From Polaromonas sp. UBA5171 (lineage in GTDB: Bacteria; Pseudomonadota; Gammaproteobacteria; Burkholderiales; Burkholderiaceae_C), in contig DHWX01000109.1 of NCBI GenBank assembly GCA_002413395.1, forward strand, positions 66,491 to 130,490: 64,000 nt of DNA. The letters are read 5' to 3'. The notes beneath the pieces were generated by a model. It searched no databases. It saw only the letters and a list, made by a program, of their open reading frames with translations, and was not told the origin of the DNA. The position numbers and the translations under genes are program-made. Positions 29,521 to 38,241 of the stretch are shown here, in pieces; the first letter of the stretch is position 1, and the number at the start of each line of letters is the position of its first letter.

Positions 29521-31638
29521 TTAACCGTGATCCTGATTTTGGACAGGACGGTCGAGCAGCGCTTTCATGGACAGCTTGACACGACCTTTTTCGTCGGTTT
29601 CCAGAACCTTGACCCTGACGATCTGGCCTTCAGTCAGGTAATCGCTGACCCGCTCGACGCGTTCATGGGCAATCTGGCTGATATGCAGCAGGCCATCCTT
29701 GCCGGGCAACAGGTTGACCAGTGCGCCGAAGTCCAGAATCTTGGTGACCGGGCCTTCATACACCTTGCCAATTTCAACTTCGGCGGTGATCTCGGCGATG
29801 CGTCGTTTGGCCTCGTCAGCCTTGGCGCTGTCATTCGAGGCGATGGTGATCGTGCCATCTTCCTCGATGTTGATTTGCGTGCCAGTTTCTTCAGTCAGCG
29901 CGCGAATCACGGCACCGCCCTTGCCGATCACGTCACGGATCTTCTCGGGGTTGATCTTCATTACATACAGACGCGGCGCAAAGTCAGACACTTCGGCCTT
30001 GGCTCCGCCCATGGCTTCCTGCATCTTGCCCAGGATGTGCATGCGGGCTTCCTTGGCCTGCGCCAAAGCGACCTGCATGATTTCCTTGGTGATGCCCTGA
30101 ATCTTGATGTCCATCTGCAGCGCCGTGATGCCGTTGGTGGTGCCGGCTACCTTGAAGTCCATGTCACCCAGATGATCTTCGTCTCCCAGGATGTCGGTCA
30201 ACACCGCAAAGCGGTTGTCTTCCTTGATCAGGCCCATGGCAATACCGGCCACGTGCGCTTTCATGGGCACGCCAGCGTCCATCAGCGACAGGCAGCCACC
30301 GCACACCGACGCCATCGACGACGAGCCGTTGGATTCGGTAATCTCGGACACCACGCGCATGGTGTAAGGGAACTCTTCCTTGGTAGGCAGACATGCCACC
30401 AGGGCACGTTTGGCCAGGCGGCCGTGGCCGATTTCGCGACGCTTGGGCGTGCCGACGCGGCCGGTTTCACCGGTGGCGAAGGGAGGCATGTTGTAGTGCA
30501 GCATGAAGCGGTCTTCATAGTCGCCCGACAAGGCGTCAATGCGCTGCGCATCGCGCTCGGTGCCCAGGGTGGTGACCACCAACGCCTGGGTTTCACCACG
30601 GGTGAACAGGGCCGAACCGTGGGTGCGCGGCAGCACGCTGTTGCGAATTTCGATGGCGCGCACGGTGCGGGTGTCGCGGCCGTCAATGCGGGGCTCGCCG
30701 GCCAGAATCTGGCCGCGAACAATCTTCGCTTCGATGTCGAACAACATGCCTTCGACGGCAACGCTGTCAAATTCAACGCCCTCAGCCTTCAGGCCCTTCA
30801 TCACCCATGTGTAGGTTTCGCGGGTGGCGTGGGTGCGCGCCTGTTTGTTGCGTATCTGGTAGGCGGCGGCCAGTTTCTCTTCGGCAAGGGCAACCACTTT
30901 GGCGATCAACACCTCGTCCTTGGCCGGCGCTTTCCAGTCCCACACGGGCTTGCCAGCGTCACGCACCAGTTCATGGATGGCGTTGATGGCAATATTTCCC
31001 TGCTCATGGCCAAACACCACGGCACCAAGCATGATTTCTTCTGACAGTTGCTTGGCCTCGGACTCCACCATCAACACGGCGGCTTCGGTCCCCGCCACGA
31101 CCAGGTCCAGGACCGAATCCTTGCGCACGGTCTGACCGGGGTTGAGTACATATTCACCGTTGACGTAGCCGACGCGGGCTGCGCCAATCGGGCCGTTGAA
31201 CGGCACACCGCTCACAGACAGCGCAGCGCTCACAGCAATCAAAGCGGCGATGTCAGCATCCACTTCAGGGTTGAGGGACAGTGTGTGAACCACCACATGC
31301 ACTTCATTGAAGAAGCCTTCAGGGAACAGGGGACGGATCGGGCGGTCGATCAGGCGGCTGGTCAGCGTCTCAAACTCGCTGGGACGGCCTTCACGCTTGA
31401 AGAAGCTGCCGGGAATTTTGCCGGCGGCGTAAGTCTTCTCAAGGTAGTCAACCGTCAAGGGAAAGAAGTCCTGGCCGGCCTTGCCTTCGGTCTTGGCAAC
31501 CACGGTCGCCAGCACCACGGTGCCGTCCATGTCCAGCAGCACAGCGCCAGTGGACTGGCGGGCAATTTCGCCGGTTTCCATGGTGACCGTATTCTGGCCC
31601 CATTGGAACGTCTTGGTAACTTTATTGAAAATGCTCAT
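29521..31638 (-). CDS. pnp: Polynucleotide phosphorylase
   Basis: A 705-residue 3'-5' exoribonuclease of the RNA degradosome. Domain order is RNase PH 1 ([32 protein letters not shown]), helical linker, and RNase PH 2 ([38 protein letters not shown]). A KH domain ([16 protein letters not shown]) and an S1 domain ([20 protein letters not shown]) follow. The start [14 protein letters not shown] at 31638 is the family start. The 5' leader holds a long inverted repeat (31712-31765) that resembles an RNase III autoregulation site. rpsO lies upstream, the usual partner. Confidence 0.98.
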   Translation of the reverse strand: MSIFNKVTKTFQWGQNTVTMETGEIARQSTGAVLLDMDGTVVLATVVAKTEGKAGQDFFPLTVDYLEKTYAAGKIPGSFFKREGRPSEFETLTSRLIDRPIRPLFPEGFFNEVHVVVHTLSLNPEVDADIAALIAVSAALSVSGVPFNGPIGAARVGYVNGEYVLNPGQTVRKDSVLDLVVAGTEAAVLMVESEAKQLSEEIMLGAVVFGHEQGNIAINAIHELVRDAGKPVWDWKAPAKDEVLIAKVVALAEEKLAAAYQIRNKQARTHATRETYTWVMKGLKAEGVEFDSVAVEGMLFDIEAKIVRGQILAGEPRIDGRDTRTVRAIEIRNSVLPRTHGSALFTRGETQALVVTTLGTERDAQRIDALSGDYEDRFMLHYNMPPFATGETGRVGTPKRREIGHGRLAKRALVACLPTKEEFPYTMRVVSEITESNGSSSMASVCGGCLSLMDAGVPMKAHVAGIAMGLIKEDNRFAVLTDILGDEDHLGDMDFKVAGTTNGITALQMDIKIQGITKEIMQVALAQAKEARMHILGKMQEAMGGAKAEVSDFAPRLYVMKINPEKIRDVIGKGGAVIRALTEETGTQINIEEDGTITIASNDSAKADEAKRRIAEITAEVEIGKVYEGPVTKILDFGALVNLLPGKDGLLHISQIAHERVERVSDYLTEGQIVRVKVLETDEKGRVKLSMKALLDRPVQNQDHG

Positions 31639-31711
31639 GTTTTTCTCCAGTGGATGGGGTGCATAAGGCCGCACCTGATGCCCGGAGCGGGGGACAAACC
31701 GAACACGATGC

Positions 31712-31765
31712 CATTCCACAAAACACCGCAAAGCACAGAACCTTGAGGATTTTTCTTGTGGAATG
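31712..31765 (-). promoter_or_regulatory. Stem-loop in the pnp leader (candidate RNase III/PNPase autoregulation site)
   Basis: CATTCCACAA (31712-31721) and TTGTGGAATG (31756-31765) are exact reverse complements 34 nt apart, 74-127 nt upstream of the pnp ATG. In E. coli the pnp leader forms a double-stranded stem cut by RNase III and then degraded by PNPase to control its own synthesis. The position here fits, but the function is inferred. Confidence 0.5.
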
Positions 31766-31847
31766 ACACAGCGCGTGCTCTTTTGCCTTGCTCCGAAGTT
31801 AACTCAGTGATGCCGGAGGCATTTTTGAAATTTCGTACATTTTTAAG

Positions 31848-31882
31848 TAAAAAACGCCTGAGCTAGTGAACTAACTCAGGCG
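31848..31882 (-). terminator. Intrinsic terminator after rpsO
   Basis: On the minus strand a 12-bp stem (CGCCTGAGTTAG / CTAGCTCAGGCG, with one G-U pair) closes a TTCA loop and is followed by a run of six T. It starts 20 nt after the rpsO stop codon and should end most rpsO transcripts before pnp. Confidence 0.85.
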
Positions 31883-31902
31883 CTCTCAAGTCGTTTTACC
31901 GC

Positions 31903-32169
31903 CTATTTACGCAGGCCAAGCTTGGCAATCAGCGCAACATAACGGGCCGCATCTTTAGACTTCAGATAGTCCAGCAACTTGCGGCGTCGGCTCACCATGC
32001 GCAGCAGGCCGCGGCGACCATGGTGATCCTTGGCATGAGTTTTGAAATGGGGCATCAGCTCATTGATGCGGCCGGTCAGCAGTGCCACCTGAACTTCAGG
32101 GCTGCCAGTGTCATTGGCGGCGCGCGCATTGTCCTTGACAATCCCGGCCTTGATTGATTTCTCGATCAT
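31903..32169 (-). CDS. rpsO: 30S ribosomal protein S15
   Basis: An 88-residue primary 16S-rRNA-binding protein. It shows [46 protein letters not shown] and the end [12 protein letters not shown]. The ATG at 32169 ([11 protein letters not shown]) is the family start; an upstream reading adds nine basic residues not found in S15. It is followed by a strong terminator and then pnp, the classic rpsO-pnp pair. Confidence 0.98.
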   Translation of the reverse strand: MIEKSIKAGIVKDNARAANDTGSPEVQVALLTGRINELMPHFKTHAKDHHGRRGLLRMVSRRRKLLDYLKSKDAARYVALIAKLGLRK

Positions 32170-32281
32170 GATTTTCCTCTTGCGGCAATGCCGCACTTGC
32201 GAGCGAAGCAGTGTTCCCCCTATTGGGACTTGACCGCTTTCGTCGTGATTTGCCTGGCGCTGGGCCTAGCAAAGCATGAAA

Positions 32282-33469
32282 TTATAGCGCAAGCCAGCGT
32301 TCCAGGCGCTCCACGCCCAGCCCCAGCCTGGCGACGTCCTGGCTGGCAAAACACCAGCGCAGCCAGCCTTGGGCCGCGGGCGCCGGATCGACCATGAACG
32401 CATTGCCTGGTGCCAGGCCCAGTCCCGCCTCAACCACCAGTCGCTTGGCCGTTTCAAAAGAGTCACCAAAGCGCGCCTGGTCTTGCAGTCTGAAAAAAGC
32501 GTACATCCCGCCCCTGGCGGGCGCCACCTGCACGCCAGGAACGGCCTGCAACAGGGGTATCAGGGTATCGCGACAGGTTTTCAGGTGATTCACAACACGA
32601 GGCGTGACGTCATCCGTGTGCTCAATCGCTACCCACCCGGCACGCTGCACAAACACCGGCGCGCACGAAGTATTGAACTCAATCAGCTTGCCCATGTGCC
32701 GGGTCATTGTCGGTGGCATGACCAGCCAGCCCAGGCGCCAACCCGTCATGAGAAAGCTCTTTGAAAAGCTGTGGGCAACGATCAACCGGTCCAGCGGATC
32801 TGCAATATCAAGAAAACTCGGGGCGCATCCGTTTGGCGAGGTCTCAAAATACAGGCGTTCGTACACTTCGTCAGCCAGAACCCAGGTGCCCGTGCGTCGG
32901 CAATGCGCCAGCATGATTTCCTGCTCGGCTTGCGTCAGCGTCCAGCCGGTCGGATTGTTTGGCGAATTGACAATCAACAGCCGGGTCTTGGGCGTGACCG
33001 CATCCAGCAGTTCGTCCATGTCGAGCTGCCACTGTCCGGCCGCAAGCCTGAGGCTCACGCATCGCACCACTGCGCCCATGATGGCCGGTTGCGCGGTCAG
33101 ATTCGGCCAGACCGGCGTCACCACCACCACCTCGTCGCCCGCGTCCACCAGCGCCTGCACCGCCAGCATCAAGGCGTTCACTCCGCCCGACGTGACCGCC
33201 ACGCGCTCGGCACCGATGGTTGCTGCGCCCGAACGGCGCAGCGCCGTGGCATAGCGCGCAATGGCGTCCCGCAACTCGGGCAGGCCGAGGTTGTGGGCAT
33301 AGAAAGTTTCGCCCTGCTGCAACGAAGCGGCGGCGGCATCGCGGATAAAGGCCGGAGTGACCTCATCACTCTCGCCAAACCAGAACTTGAGCACATCGCT
33401 GCGCCCGATGCCCGCATTGGCCACCTGGCGGATCATCGATTCTTCCAGGTTTAAAACGGCTTGTCTCAT
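32282..33469 (-). CDS. Class I/II PLP-dependent aminotransferase
   Basis: A 395-residue fold-type I aminotransferase. The PLP-binding lysine is in AHSFSKSFLMTGWRLGW, and the aspartate/tyrosine site in VLADEVYERLYF. VNSPNNPTGWTLTQAEQE is the cofactor/substrate signature, and EFNTSCAPVFVQRAGWVAI follows. The ATG at 33469 is preferred over a GTG two codons upstream. Substrate specificity (aromatic, aspartate or other) cannot be settled. It is transcribed in the direction of rpsO with a gap of 112 nt and lies 33 nt after the binding-protein gene. Confidence 0.9.
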   Translation of the reverse strand: MRQAVLNLEESMIRQVANAGIGRSDVLKFWFGESDEVTPAFIRDAAAASLQQGETFYAHNLGLPELRDAIARYATALRRSGAATIGAERVAVTSGGVNALMLAVQALVDAGDEVVVVTPVWPNLTAQPAIMGAVVRCVSLRLAAGQWQLDMDELLDAVTPKTRLLIVNSPNNPTGWTLTQAEQEIMLAHCRRTGTWVLADEVYERLYFETSPNGCAPSFLDIADPLDRLIVAHSFSKSFLMTGWRLGWLVMPPTMTRHMGKLIEFNTSCAPVFVQRAGWVAIEHTDDVTPRVVNHLKTCRDTLIPLLQAVPGVQVAPARGGMYAFFRLQDQARFGDSFETAKRLVVEAGLGLAPGNAFMVDPAPAAQGWLRWCFASQDVARLGLGVERLERWLAL

Positions 33470-33502
33470 GCACACCCTTCAATCTGCCTGGTTTCGTATC
33501 GT

Positions 33503-34777
33503 TTAGGGCCGCACCATCTTGCAGCTGTGCGGTTGCTCGGCACGTTCCAGCGCAATCGTCTTGATCACGCGAAAGCCGTAGCCCGAACCTTCCACGTCAA
33601 ACTGCACACCGGGCGCGCCCTGCCGTTCCATCACCGCCACCATCAGCGGCTGCTGGAACTGGTGATCGGCAGCACGCATCGCACCGTGATGACCGGAAAA
33701 AGTAAGCGCCGCATGCTCCAGTTGCGCGGCAACAGCACCCGACTCTGTCGTTCCCGCCTTCTCGATACTTTGAGCCAGAGCCTCGATCATCAATTGCATG
33801 CGCATATGCACGTAGTCGTCCTGCGGTTTGGGAAAACGCTGGCGAAAGGACTGATAGAAGGCCGCCGAGCGCGCATCTGGCGCGTTGGGGAACCATTCGG
33901 CCACGGCGATCACCTTGCCCACACCAGCCTCTCCCAACGCACCCGGCACTCCCAGCGCATTGCCATAAAACGTATAGAACTTGCCTTCGTAGCCCACTTC
34001 TTTCGCCGCCTTGATGAGCAGCGTCAAATCGTTGCCCCAGTTACCCGTGAGCACCGCCTGCGCCCCGCTGGCCTTGATCTTGGCGGCATAGGGGATGAAA
34101 TCTTTCACGCGCCCAACCGGGTGCAGCTCGTCGCCCACGATCTGCACGTCAGGGCGCTGCAAGCCAATCTGCTTGCGCGCCTCCCGCAGCACCGCTTGGC
34201 CAAAACTGTAATCCTGGCCAATCAGGTACACACGCTTGAGCGTCTTGTCATCCTTGAGCACGCCCATCAAGGCGGCCATGCGCATGTCGGCATGGGCGTC
34301 AAAACGGAAATGCCAATAGCTGCACTTTTCATTCGTCAGGATGGGATCAACCGCCGCATAATTCAGAAACAGCACGCGCTTGTCCGGCTCACGCTCGTTG
34401 TGCTTGTTGATGGCATCAATCAACGTCGCTGCAACGGCCGATGAATTGCCTTGTGCAATGATGCGCACACCATCATCAATGGCGGAACGCAAGGCCGCCA
34501 GCGCTTCCTCATTCTGGCCCTTGCTGTCATAGCGTTCAATCAGAAGATTGCGCGGACCGCTGGCGAACTTGACGCCGCCGCGCGCATTAACCCGCTCAGT
34601 GGCCCACACGAGGTTGCGAAATACCGCTTCACCCGTGTTGGCAAACGGCCCGGACAGACTTTCGATGAGCGCGATGCGAATCGGTGGCCGGGCTGGCTGG
34701 GCACCCGGTTGCGCCGCAGCGGCCAGCGACGCGCCCAGAAACAGGGACACGAGCAGGTATTTAAAAAACTTTGGCAT
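33503..34777 (-). CDS. ABC transporter substrate-binding protein, branched-chain amino acid type (periplasmic)
   Basis: A 424-residue periplasmic binding protein (Peripla_BP_6/LivJ type). It has a signal peptide (KFFKYLLVSLFLGASLAAAA), then IRIALIESLSGPFANTGEAV, RNLLIERYDSKGQNEEA and NSSAVAATLIDAINKHNE. No permease or ATPase gene is nearby, so it is an orphan; it could serve a transporter encoded elsewhere or act as a sensor. I use the ATG at 34777; an ATG four codons upstream is possible. It is downstream of tsaD by 21 nt. Confidence 0.88.
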   Translation of the reverse strand: MPKFFKYLLVSLFLGASLAAAAQPGAQPARPPIRIALIESLSGPFANTGEAVFRNLVWATERVNARGGVKFASGPRNLLIERYDSKGQNEEALAALRSAIDDGVRIIAQGNSSAVAATLIDAINKHNEREPDKRVLFLNYAAVDPILTNEKCSYWHFRFDAHADMRMAALMGVLKDDKTLKRVYLIGQDYSFGQAVLREARKQIGLQRPDVQIVGDELHPVGRVKDFIPYAAKIKASGAQAVLTGNWGNDLTLLIKAAKEVGYEGKFYTFYGNALGVPGALGEAGVGKVIAVAEWFPNAPDARSAAFYQSFRQRFPKPQDDYVHMRMQLMIEALAQSIEKAGTTESGAVAAQLEHAALTFSGHHGAMRAADHQFQQPLMVAVMERQGAPGVQFDVEGSGYGFRVIKTIALERAEQPHSCKMVRP

Positions 34778-34798
34778 AAAAAAATGCATCCTTCTTGT

Positions 34799-35845
34799 TC
34801 AGTTTGAATTCATCGGCTGCAGTGCTGCCAGACTCCAGCGCGGCTTCACGTCAAACGTGTAGCCATGCGGCAAGGTTTCCAGCCCTCCCTGCAGGCGCAT
34901 GCCAGCAGCCAGCGCAATCATGGCGCCATTGTCAGTACAAAAATCAAGTTCCGGATAATGCACCCGGATACCGCGCTGCTGGCAGGCTGCGTTGAGTTGG
35001 CTGCGCAGCAAGGCGTTGGCACCCACACCGCCGGCCACCACCAGCCGCTTCAGACCGGTTTGCATCATTGCGCCAAGCGATTTTTTAACCAGTACTTCCA
35101 CGATGGCCGCCTGAGTTGAAGCGGCCAGGTCGGCCTTGCGGCTTTCCAGCCCAGGCCCGAGTTTTTTGGCTTGTGTCAGCACCGCCGTTTTCAGACCGGC
35201 AAAGGAAAAATCCAGATTGCCGCTGTGCAACAGCGGCCGGGGCAATTTGAACGCCGTGCCATCCCCTTGCAACGCAAGCCTGGAAAGATGCGGCCCGCCA
35301 GGATACGGCAAGCCCATCAACTTGGCCGACTTGTCAAACGCTTCACCCGCAGCATCATCAATCGATTCGCCGAGCAACTGGTAATGGCCAACTCGGTCCA
35401 CCCGCATCAGCTGTGTATGCCCGCCCGAGACCAGCAGGGCCACAAACGGAAACTCCGGCGGATCAGCACTCAGAAATGGCGAAAGCAAATGCCCTTCCAG
35501 ATGGTGCACGCCCATCACTGGCTTAACCAGCGCAGCGGCCAGCGAGCAGGCCACGCCAGCGCCCACCAGCAGCGCACCCGCCAAGCCAGGCCCGCGCGTG
35601 TAGGCGATCACATCCACCTGCGCCAAAGAGTGCTGCGCCTGCGCCATGACTTCACGCGTCAGGGGCAAGACGCGCCGGATATGGTCGCGGCTGGCCAACT
35701 CCGGCACCACGCCGCCGTAGGCCTGGTGCATGTCAATCTGGCTGTACAACGCGTGCGACAGCAGGCGCGGCACCTCTTGCCCGACAGTATCCACAAGGGC
35801 CACGCCGGTTTCATCACAACTCGATTCAATTCCCAGTACAAGCAT
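34799..35845 (-). CDS. tsaD: tRNA N6-adenosine threonylcarbamoyltransferase
   Basis: A 348-residue ASKHA-fold protein that transfers threonylcarbamoyl to A37 of ANN-decoding tRNAs. It has [28 protein letters not shown], the iron-binding histidines in [23 protein letters not shown] and [13 protein letters not shown]. The ATG at 35845 gives [14 protein letters not shown], the usual start. It is divergent from nasT across about 100 bp. Confidence 0.97.
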   Translation of the reverse strand: MLVLGIESSCDETGVALVDTVGQEVPRLLSHALYSQIDMHQAYGGVVPELASRDHIRRVLPLTREVMAQAQHSLAQVDVIAYTRGPGLAGALLVGAGVACSLAAALVKPVMGVHHLEGHLLSPFLSADPPEFPFVALLVSGGHTQLMRVDRVGHYQLLGESIDDAAGEAFDKSAKLMGLPYPGGPHLSRLALQGDGTAFKLPRPLLHSGNLDFSFAGLKTAVLTQAKKLGPGLESRKADLAASTQAAIVEVLVKKSLGAMMQTGLKRLVVAGGVGANALLRSQLNAACQQRGIRVHYPELDFCTDNGAMIALAAGMRLQGGLETLPHGYTFDVKPRWSLAALQPMNSN

Positions 35846-35949
35846 GGGACAAGTGTAAGGTTGTCGCCTTTTGCAACAGTGAAATCGCGCCAAAGCACCA
35901 TCTCAGTGTGCCGGGAAATACAATGGCTCGAATTTTGCCTATATCGCGC

Positions 35950-36582
35950 ATGACACTGCCCCATTCCCTGCGTCTGGTTGTGATTGCACCGGATTTATCC
36001 ACCCCCGAAGCAGCCGATGAAACCGAACTGGCGCTGATTGAGCGCTCGCGCCAGTTGCGCATTGGCTTGCTCCAAGGCGGCTTCAATCTTGTGGCGACGC
36101 TGCCAGTTGACACTTTTTTGCGCGAGCGGCTGGCACAGTTGCAACCCGACATGATCATCGTCGATGCCGAAAGCGACGCGCGCGACGCGCTGGAACATGT
36201 GGTGATGGCAACGCGGGATGAGCCGCGTCCGATTGTGCTGTTCACCAACGACAACGACACCCGCCATGTCAAGGAGGCCGTGGCGGCGGGTGTCTGCGCC
36301 TATATCGTCGCCGGACTTGAGCCCGCACGGATTCGCCCCATTCTTGACGTGGCAATGGCCCGCTTTCAACACGAACAGGGGTTGCGAAGTGAACTGGCCG
36401 ATGTCAAAACGCAACTGCAGGAGCGCAAGATCATCGACCGCGCCAAGGGACTGCTGATGCAGCGCCAGGGCCTTGACGAACACTCGGCCTACGAGAAACT
36501 TCGCAAAGCCGCCATGGACAAGGGCTTGCGCCTGGGCGAGGTGGCGCAGCGCATGCTGGACGCCGCCGACCTGCTGGGTTGA
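35950..36582 (+). CDS. nasT: ANTAR-domain response regulator / antiterminator NasT
   Basis: A 211-residue protein with an N-terminal receiver-like domain (phospho-site region MIIVDAESDARDAL) and a C-terminal ANTAR RNA-binding domain (QLQERKIIDRAKGLLMQRQG, YEKLRKAAMDKGLRLGEVAQ). ANTAR proteins bind paired hexaloop hairpins and prevent termination. Such a leader is present at 36771-36875, directly downstream. In other bacteria NasT is held inactive by the nitrate sensor NasS; no nasS is adjacent here. ATGs at 35923 and 35908 are alternative starts. The next gene, nrtA, begins 367 nt on. Confidence 0.9.
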   Translation: MTLPHSLRLVVIAPDLSTPEAADETELALIERSRQLRIGLLQGGFNLVATLPVDTFLRERLAQLQPDMIIVDAESDARDALEHVVMATRDEPRPIVLFTNDNDTRHVKEAVAAGVCAYIVAGLEPARIRPILDVAMARFQHEQGLRSELADVKTQLQERKIIDRAKGLLMQRQGLDEHSAYEKLRKAAMDKGLRLGEVAQRMLDAADLLG

Positions 36583-36608
36583 AACGGCCGGGTTCCAAAA
36601 TGGTGCGC

Positions 36609-36625
36609 CGCACAAACAAGGTGCA
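36609..36625 (+). promoter_or_regulatory. NtrC binding site (enhancer of the nitrate operon)
   Basis: CGCACAAACAAGGTGCA matches the NtrC box GCAC-N7-GTGC exactly, with near identity to the glnAp2 site outside the core. It is 27 bp after the nasT stop and about 117 bp upstream of the sigma-54 -24 element, the usual enhancer distance. It suggests nitrogen-limitation control. Confidence 0.75.
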
Positions 36626-36644
36626 GGCCTTAAGTCTCTTTAGA

Positions 36645-36699
36645 TTACTATCAATTTAATAGCTTTTTCTTCCTGTATTTAAATGGCTTAAGGCCATTT
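36645..36699. repeat. AT-rich dispersed intergenic repeat, copy 1
   Basis: The stretch TTTAATAGCT, then CCTGTATTTAAATGGCTTAA and GGCCATTT, aligns with 47751-47807 over its full length with scattered changes. It ends in a small inverted repeat (AAATGGC/GCCATTT). It resembles an intergenic repeat common in Comamonadaceae, from memory. Here it lies between the NtrC box and the sigma-54 promoter. Confidence 0.6.
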
Positions 36700-36740
36700 C
36701 TATCGATATTTTTTGGCCGTATAAAGAATAAAGGATAGCC

Positions 36741-36755
36741 TGGCACAGCTCTTGC
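36741..36755 (+). promoter_or_regulatory. Sigma-54 promoter of the nitrate/nitrite assimilation operon
   Basis: TGGCACAGCTCTTGC matches the -24/-12 consensus TGGCAC-N5-TTGC perfectly, with GG and GC ten bases apart. Transcription should start near 36767, just before the first leader hairpin. An NtrC box lies upstream. Confidence 0.85.
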
Positions 36756-36770
36756 GTCATTCAAGCACAC

Positions 36771-36823
36771 GGTCAACCACTTCAACGGCGAGGCAGGTTG
36801 GCCACCAGAGAACAAAGGCGTTC
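36771..36823 (+). promoter_or_regulatory. NasT (ANTAR)-responsive leader RNA, two hexaloop hairpins
   Basis: Hairpin P1: outer stem GGTCAACC (36771-36778) pairs with GGTTGGCC (36796-36803). The inner stem CTTC/GAGG presents the hexaloop AACGGC (36784-36789). Hairpin P2: stem GAAC/GTTC (36810-36823) presents the hexaloop AAAGGC (36814-36819). Both loops have A at position 1 and G at position 4, the ANTAR-target rule. The right half of P2 is also the left arm of the terminator at 36817-36875, so binding P2 would prevent termination. Confidence 0.8.
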
Positions 36824-36875
36824 GCACCCGGCAGTCACAGCTCCTTGTGGCGGCCCGGGTCGGGCGCCTTTTTTT
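36817..36875 (+). terminator. Intrinsic attenuator of the nitrate operon leader
   Basis: GGCG (36817-36820) pairs with CGCC (36865-36868) and ACCCGG (36826-36831) with CCGGGT (36855-36860), with a small inner hairpin, followed by seven T (36869-36875). It overlaps P2 of the NasT target, so the two structures exclude each other. Without NasT, transcription should stop about 75 nt before nrtA. Confidence 0.8.
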
Positions 36876-36890
36876 ATTCCGAAACCTTGA

Positions 36891-36931
36891 GGGACAGACC
36901 GCAGTTACACGAAGTGAACAAGCTCTGTCCC
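36891..36931 (+). repeat. REP-like hairpin repeat, copy A (before nrtA)
   Basis: GGGACAGA and TCTGTCCC are the outer arms; GTTACAC-GAA-GTGAAC forms the inner hairpin. Copies B and C lie at 40039 and 40098. Further out, CCTT (36885-36888) can pair with AAGG (36937-36940), part of the nrtA ribosome binding site. Confidence 0.8.
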
Positions 36932-36949
36932 CCTTTAAGGAAATTTGTC

Positions 36950-38194
36950 ATGACTGATCTGCTGAAATCTTCACTGAACCGCCGCACGGTGCTGCAAGCA
37001 GCCGCCGTCGGTGCCGTGGGCATCAACCCGGCGCTGCGCGCCGCCGTGTATGCCCAGGGTTCGGACGCGCCGGAAAAGAAGGAAGTCAGAATTGGCTTCA
37101 TACCATTGACCGACTGCGCCTCGGTGGTGATGGCATCAGTGCTGGGCTTTGACCAGAAGCACGGTGTCAAGATCATCCCGAGCAAGGAGGCCAGCTGGGC
37201 TGGTGTGCGCGACAAACTGGTCAATGGCGAACTCGATTTTGCCCACGTGCTGTACGGCCTGGTCTACGGCGTACACCTGGGCACCGCTGGTCCCAAGAAA
37301 GATATGGCGGTGCTGATGACCCTCAACAACAACGGCCAAGCCATCACACTGTCGAAAAAAATTGCCGACAAGGGCGCGGTGGACGGCGCATCACTGGCCA
37401 AGCTGATGGTGCTGGAAAAGCGCGAATATACCTTTGCCCAGACCTTTCCCACCGGCACGCACGCCATGTGGCTGTATTACTGGCTGGCCGCCAATGGCAT
37501 CAATCCGATGAAAGACGCCAAAGTCATTGTCGTGCCGCCGCCGCAGATGGTGGCCAATATGCGCGTGGGCAACATGGACGGCTTTTGCGTCGGCGAACCC
37601 TGGGGCCACCGCGCCATCATGGACGGCATTGGCATCACGGCCGTGACCACACAGGACATCTGGAAAGACCACCCCGAAAAGGTGCTGGGCACCACCGCCG
37701 ATTTCGTCAAAAAGTACCCCAACACCGCGCGCGCCGTCACCGCAGCGATCCTGGAAGCCGGCAAGTGGATCGACGCCAGCCTGCAAAACAAGATGAAGAT
37801 GGCCGAAACGATCGCCGAAAAGAGCTATGTGAACACCAGCGTGGACGTCATCAACCAGCGCATTCTGGGCCGCTACCAGAATGGCCTGGGCAAGACCTGG
37901 GACGACCCGAATCACATGAAGTTCTACAACGACGGAGTTGTCAACTTCCCTTACCTTTCTGACGGCATGTGGTTCCTGACGCAGCACAAGCGCTGGGGCC
38001 TGATCAAGGATCATCCCGACTACCTGGCTGTGGCCAAACAGATCAACCGGATCGACATCTACAAGCAGGCTGCCACTGCCAGCAAGACGCCCGTGCCCAG
38101 GGATGTCATGCGCACCAGCAAACTGATTGACGGCGTGGTCTGGGATGGCAAAGACCCGAAGAAGTACGCCGACAGTTTCAAGGTCCACGCCTGA
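36950..38194 (+). CDS. nrtA: Nitrate ABC transporter, periplasmic nitrate-binding protein
   Basis: A 414-residue CmpA/NrtA-family protein. A twin-arginine type signal (LNRRTVLQAAAVGAVGINPA) sends it to the periplasm. The mature part starts VRIGFIPLTDCASVVMASVLG and contains GELDFAHVLYGLVYGVHLG and MRVGNMDGFCVGEPWGHRA, the ligand-binding lobes. It delivers nitrate to NrtB/NrtD. The ATG at 36950 has AAGGA 8 nt upstream. It is the first gene behind the sigma-54 promoter and attenuator. The Tat signal argues against this being the cytoplasmic sensor NasS, a homologue. Confidence 0.93.
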   Translation: MTDLLKSSLNRRTVLQAAAVGAVGINPALRAAVYAQGSDAPEKKEVRIGFIPLTDCASVVMASVLGFDQKHGVKIIPSKEASWAGVRDKLVNGELDFAHVLYGLVYGVHLGTAGPKKDMAVLMTLNNNGQAITLSKKIADKGAVDGASLAKLMVLEKREYTFAQTFPTGTHAMWLYYWLAANGINPMKDAKVIVVPPPQMVANMRVGNMDGFCVGEPWGHRAIMDGIGITAVTTQDIWKDHPEKVLGTTADFVKKYPNTARAVTAAILEAGKWIDASLQNKMKMAETIAEKSYVNTSVDVINQRILGRYQNGLGKTWDDPNHMKFYNDGVVNFPYLSDGMWFLTQHKRWGLIKDHPDYLAVAKQINRIDIYKQAATASKTPVPRDVMRTSKLIDGVVWDGKDPKKYADSFKVHA

Positions 38195-38241
38195 ACAGCC
38201 CCCTTGAAGATCCCTTGAACCGCCGCTTGAAAGGTTATGCC

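Noticed and set aside
29527..31044. A 505-codon open frame on the plus strand opposite pnp
   Set aside because: It is the mirror of a highly conserved gene; its composition (Gly/His/Gln-rich, no domain) is the usual antisense artefact in GC-rich DNA.
35919..35924. TACAAT as a -10 box for nasT
   Set aside because: A good -10 match, but no acceptable -35 sequence lies 16-18 nt upstream, so a promoter was not called.
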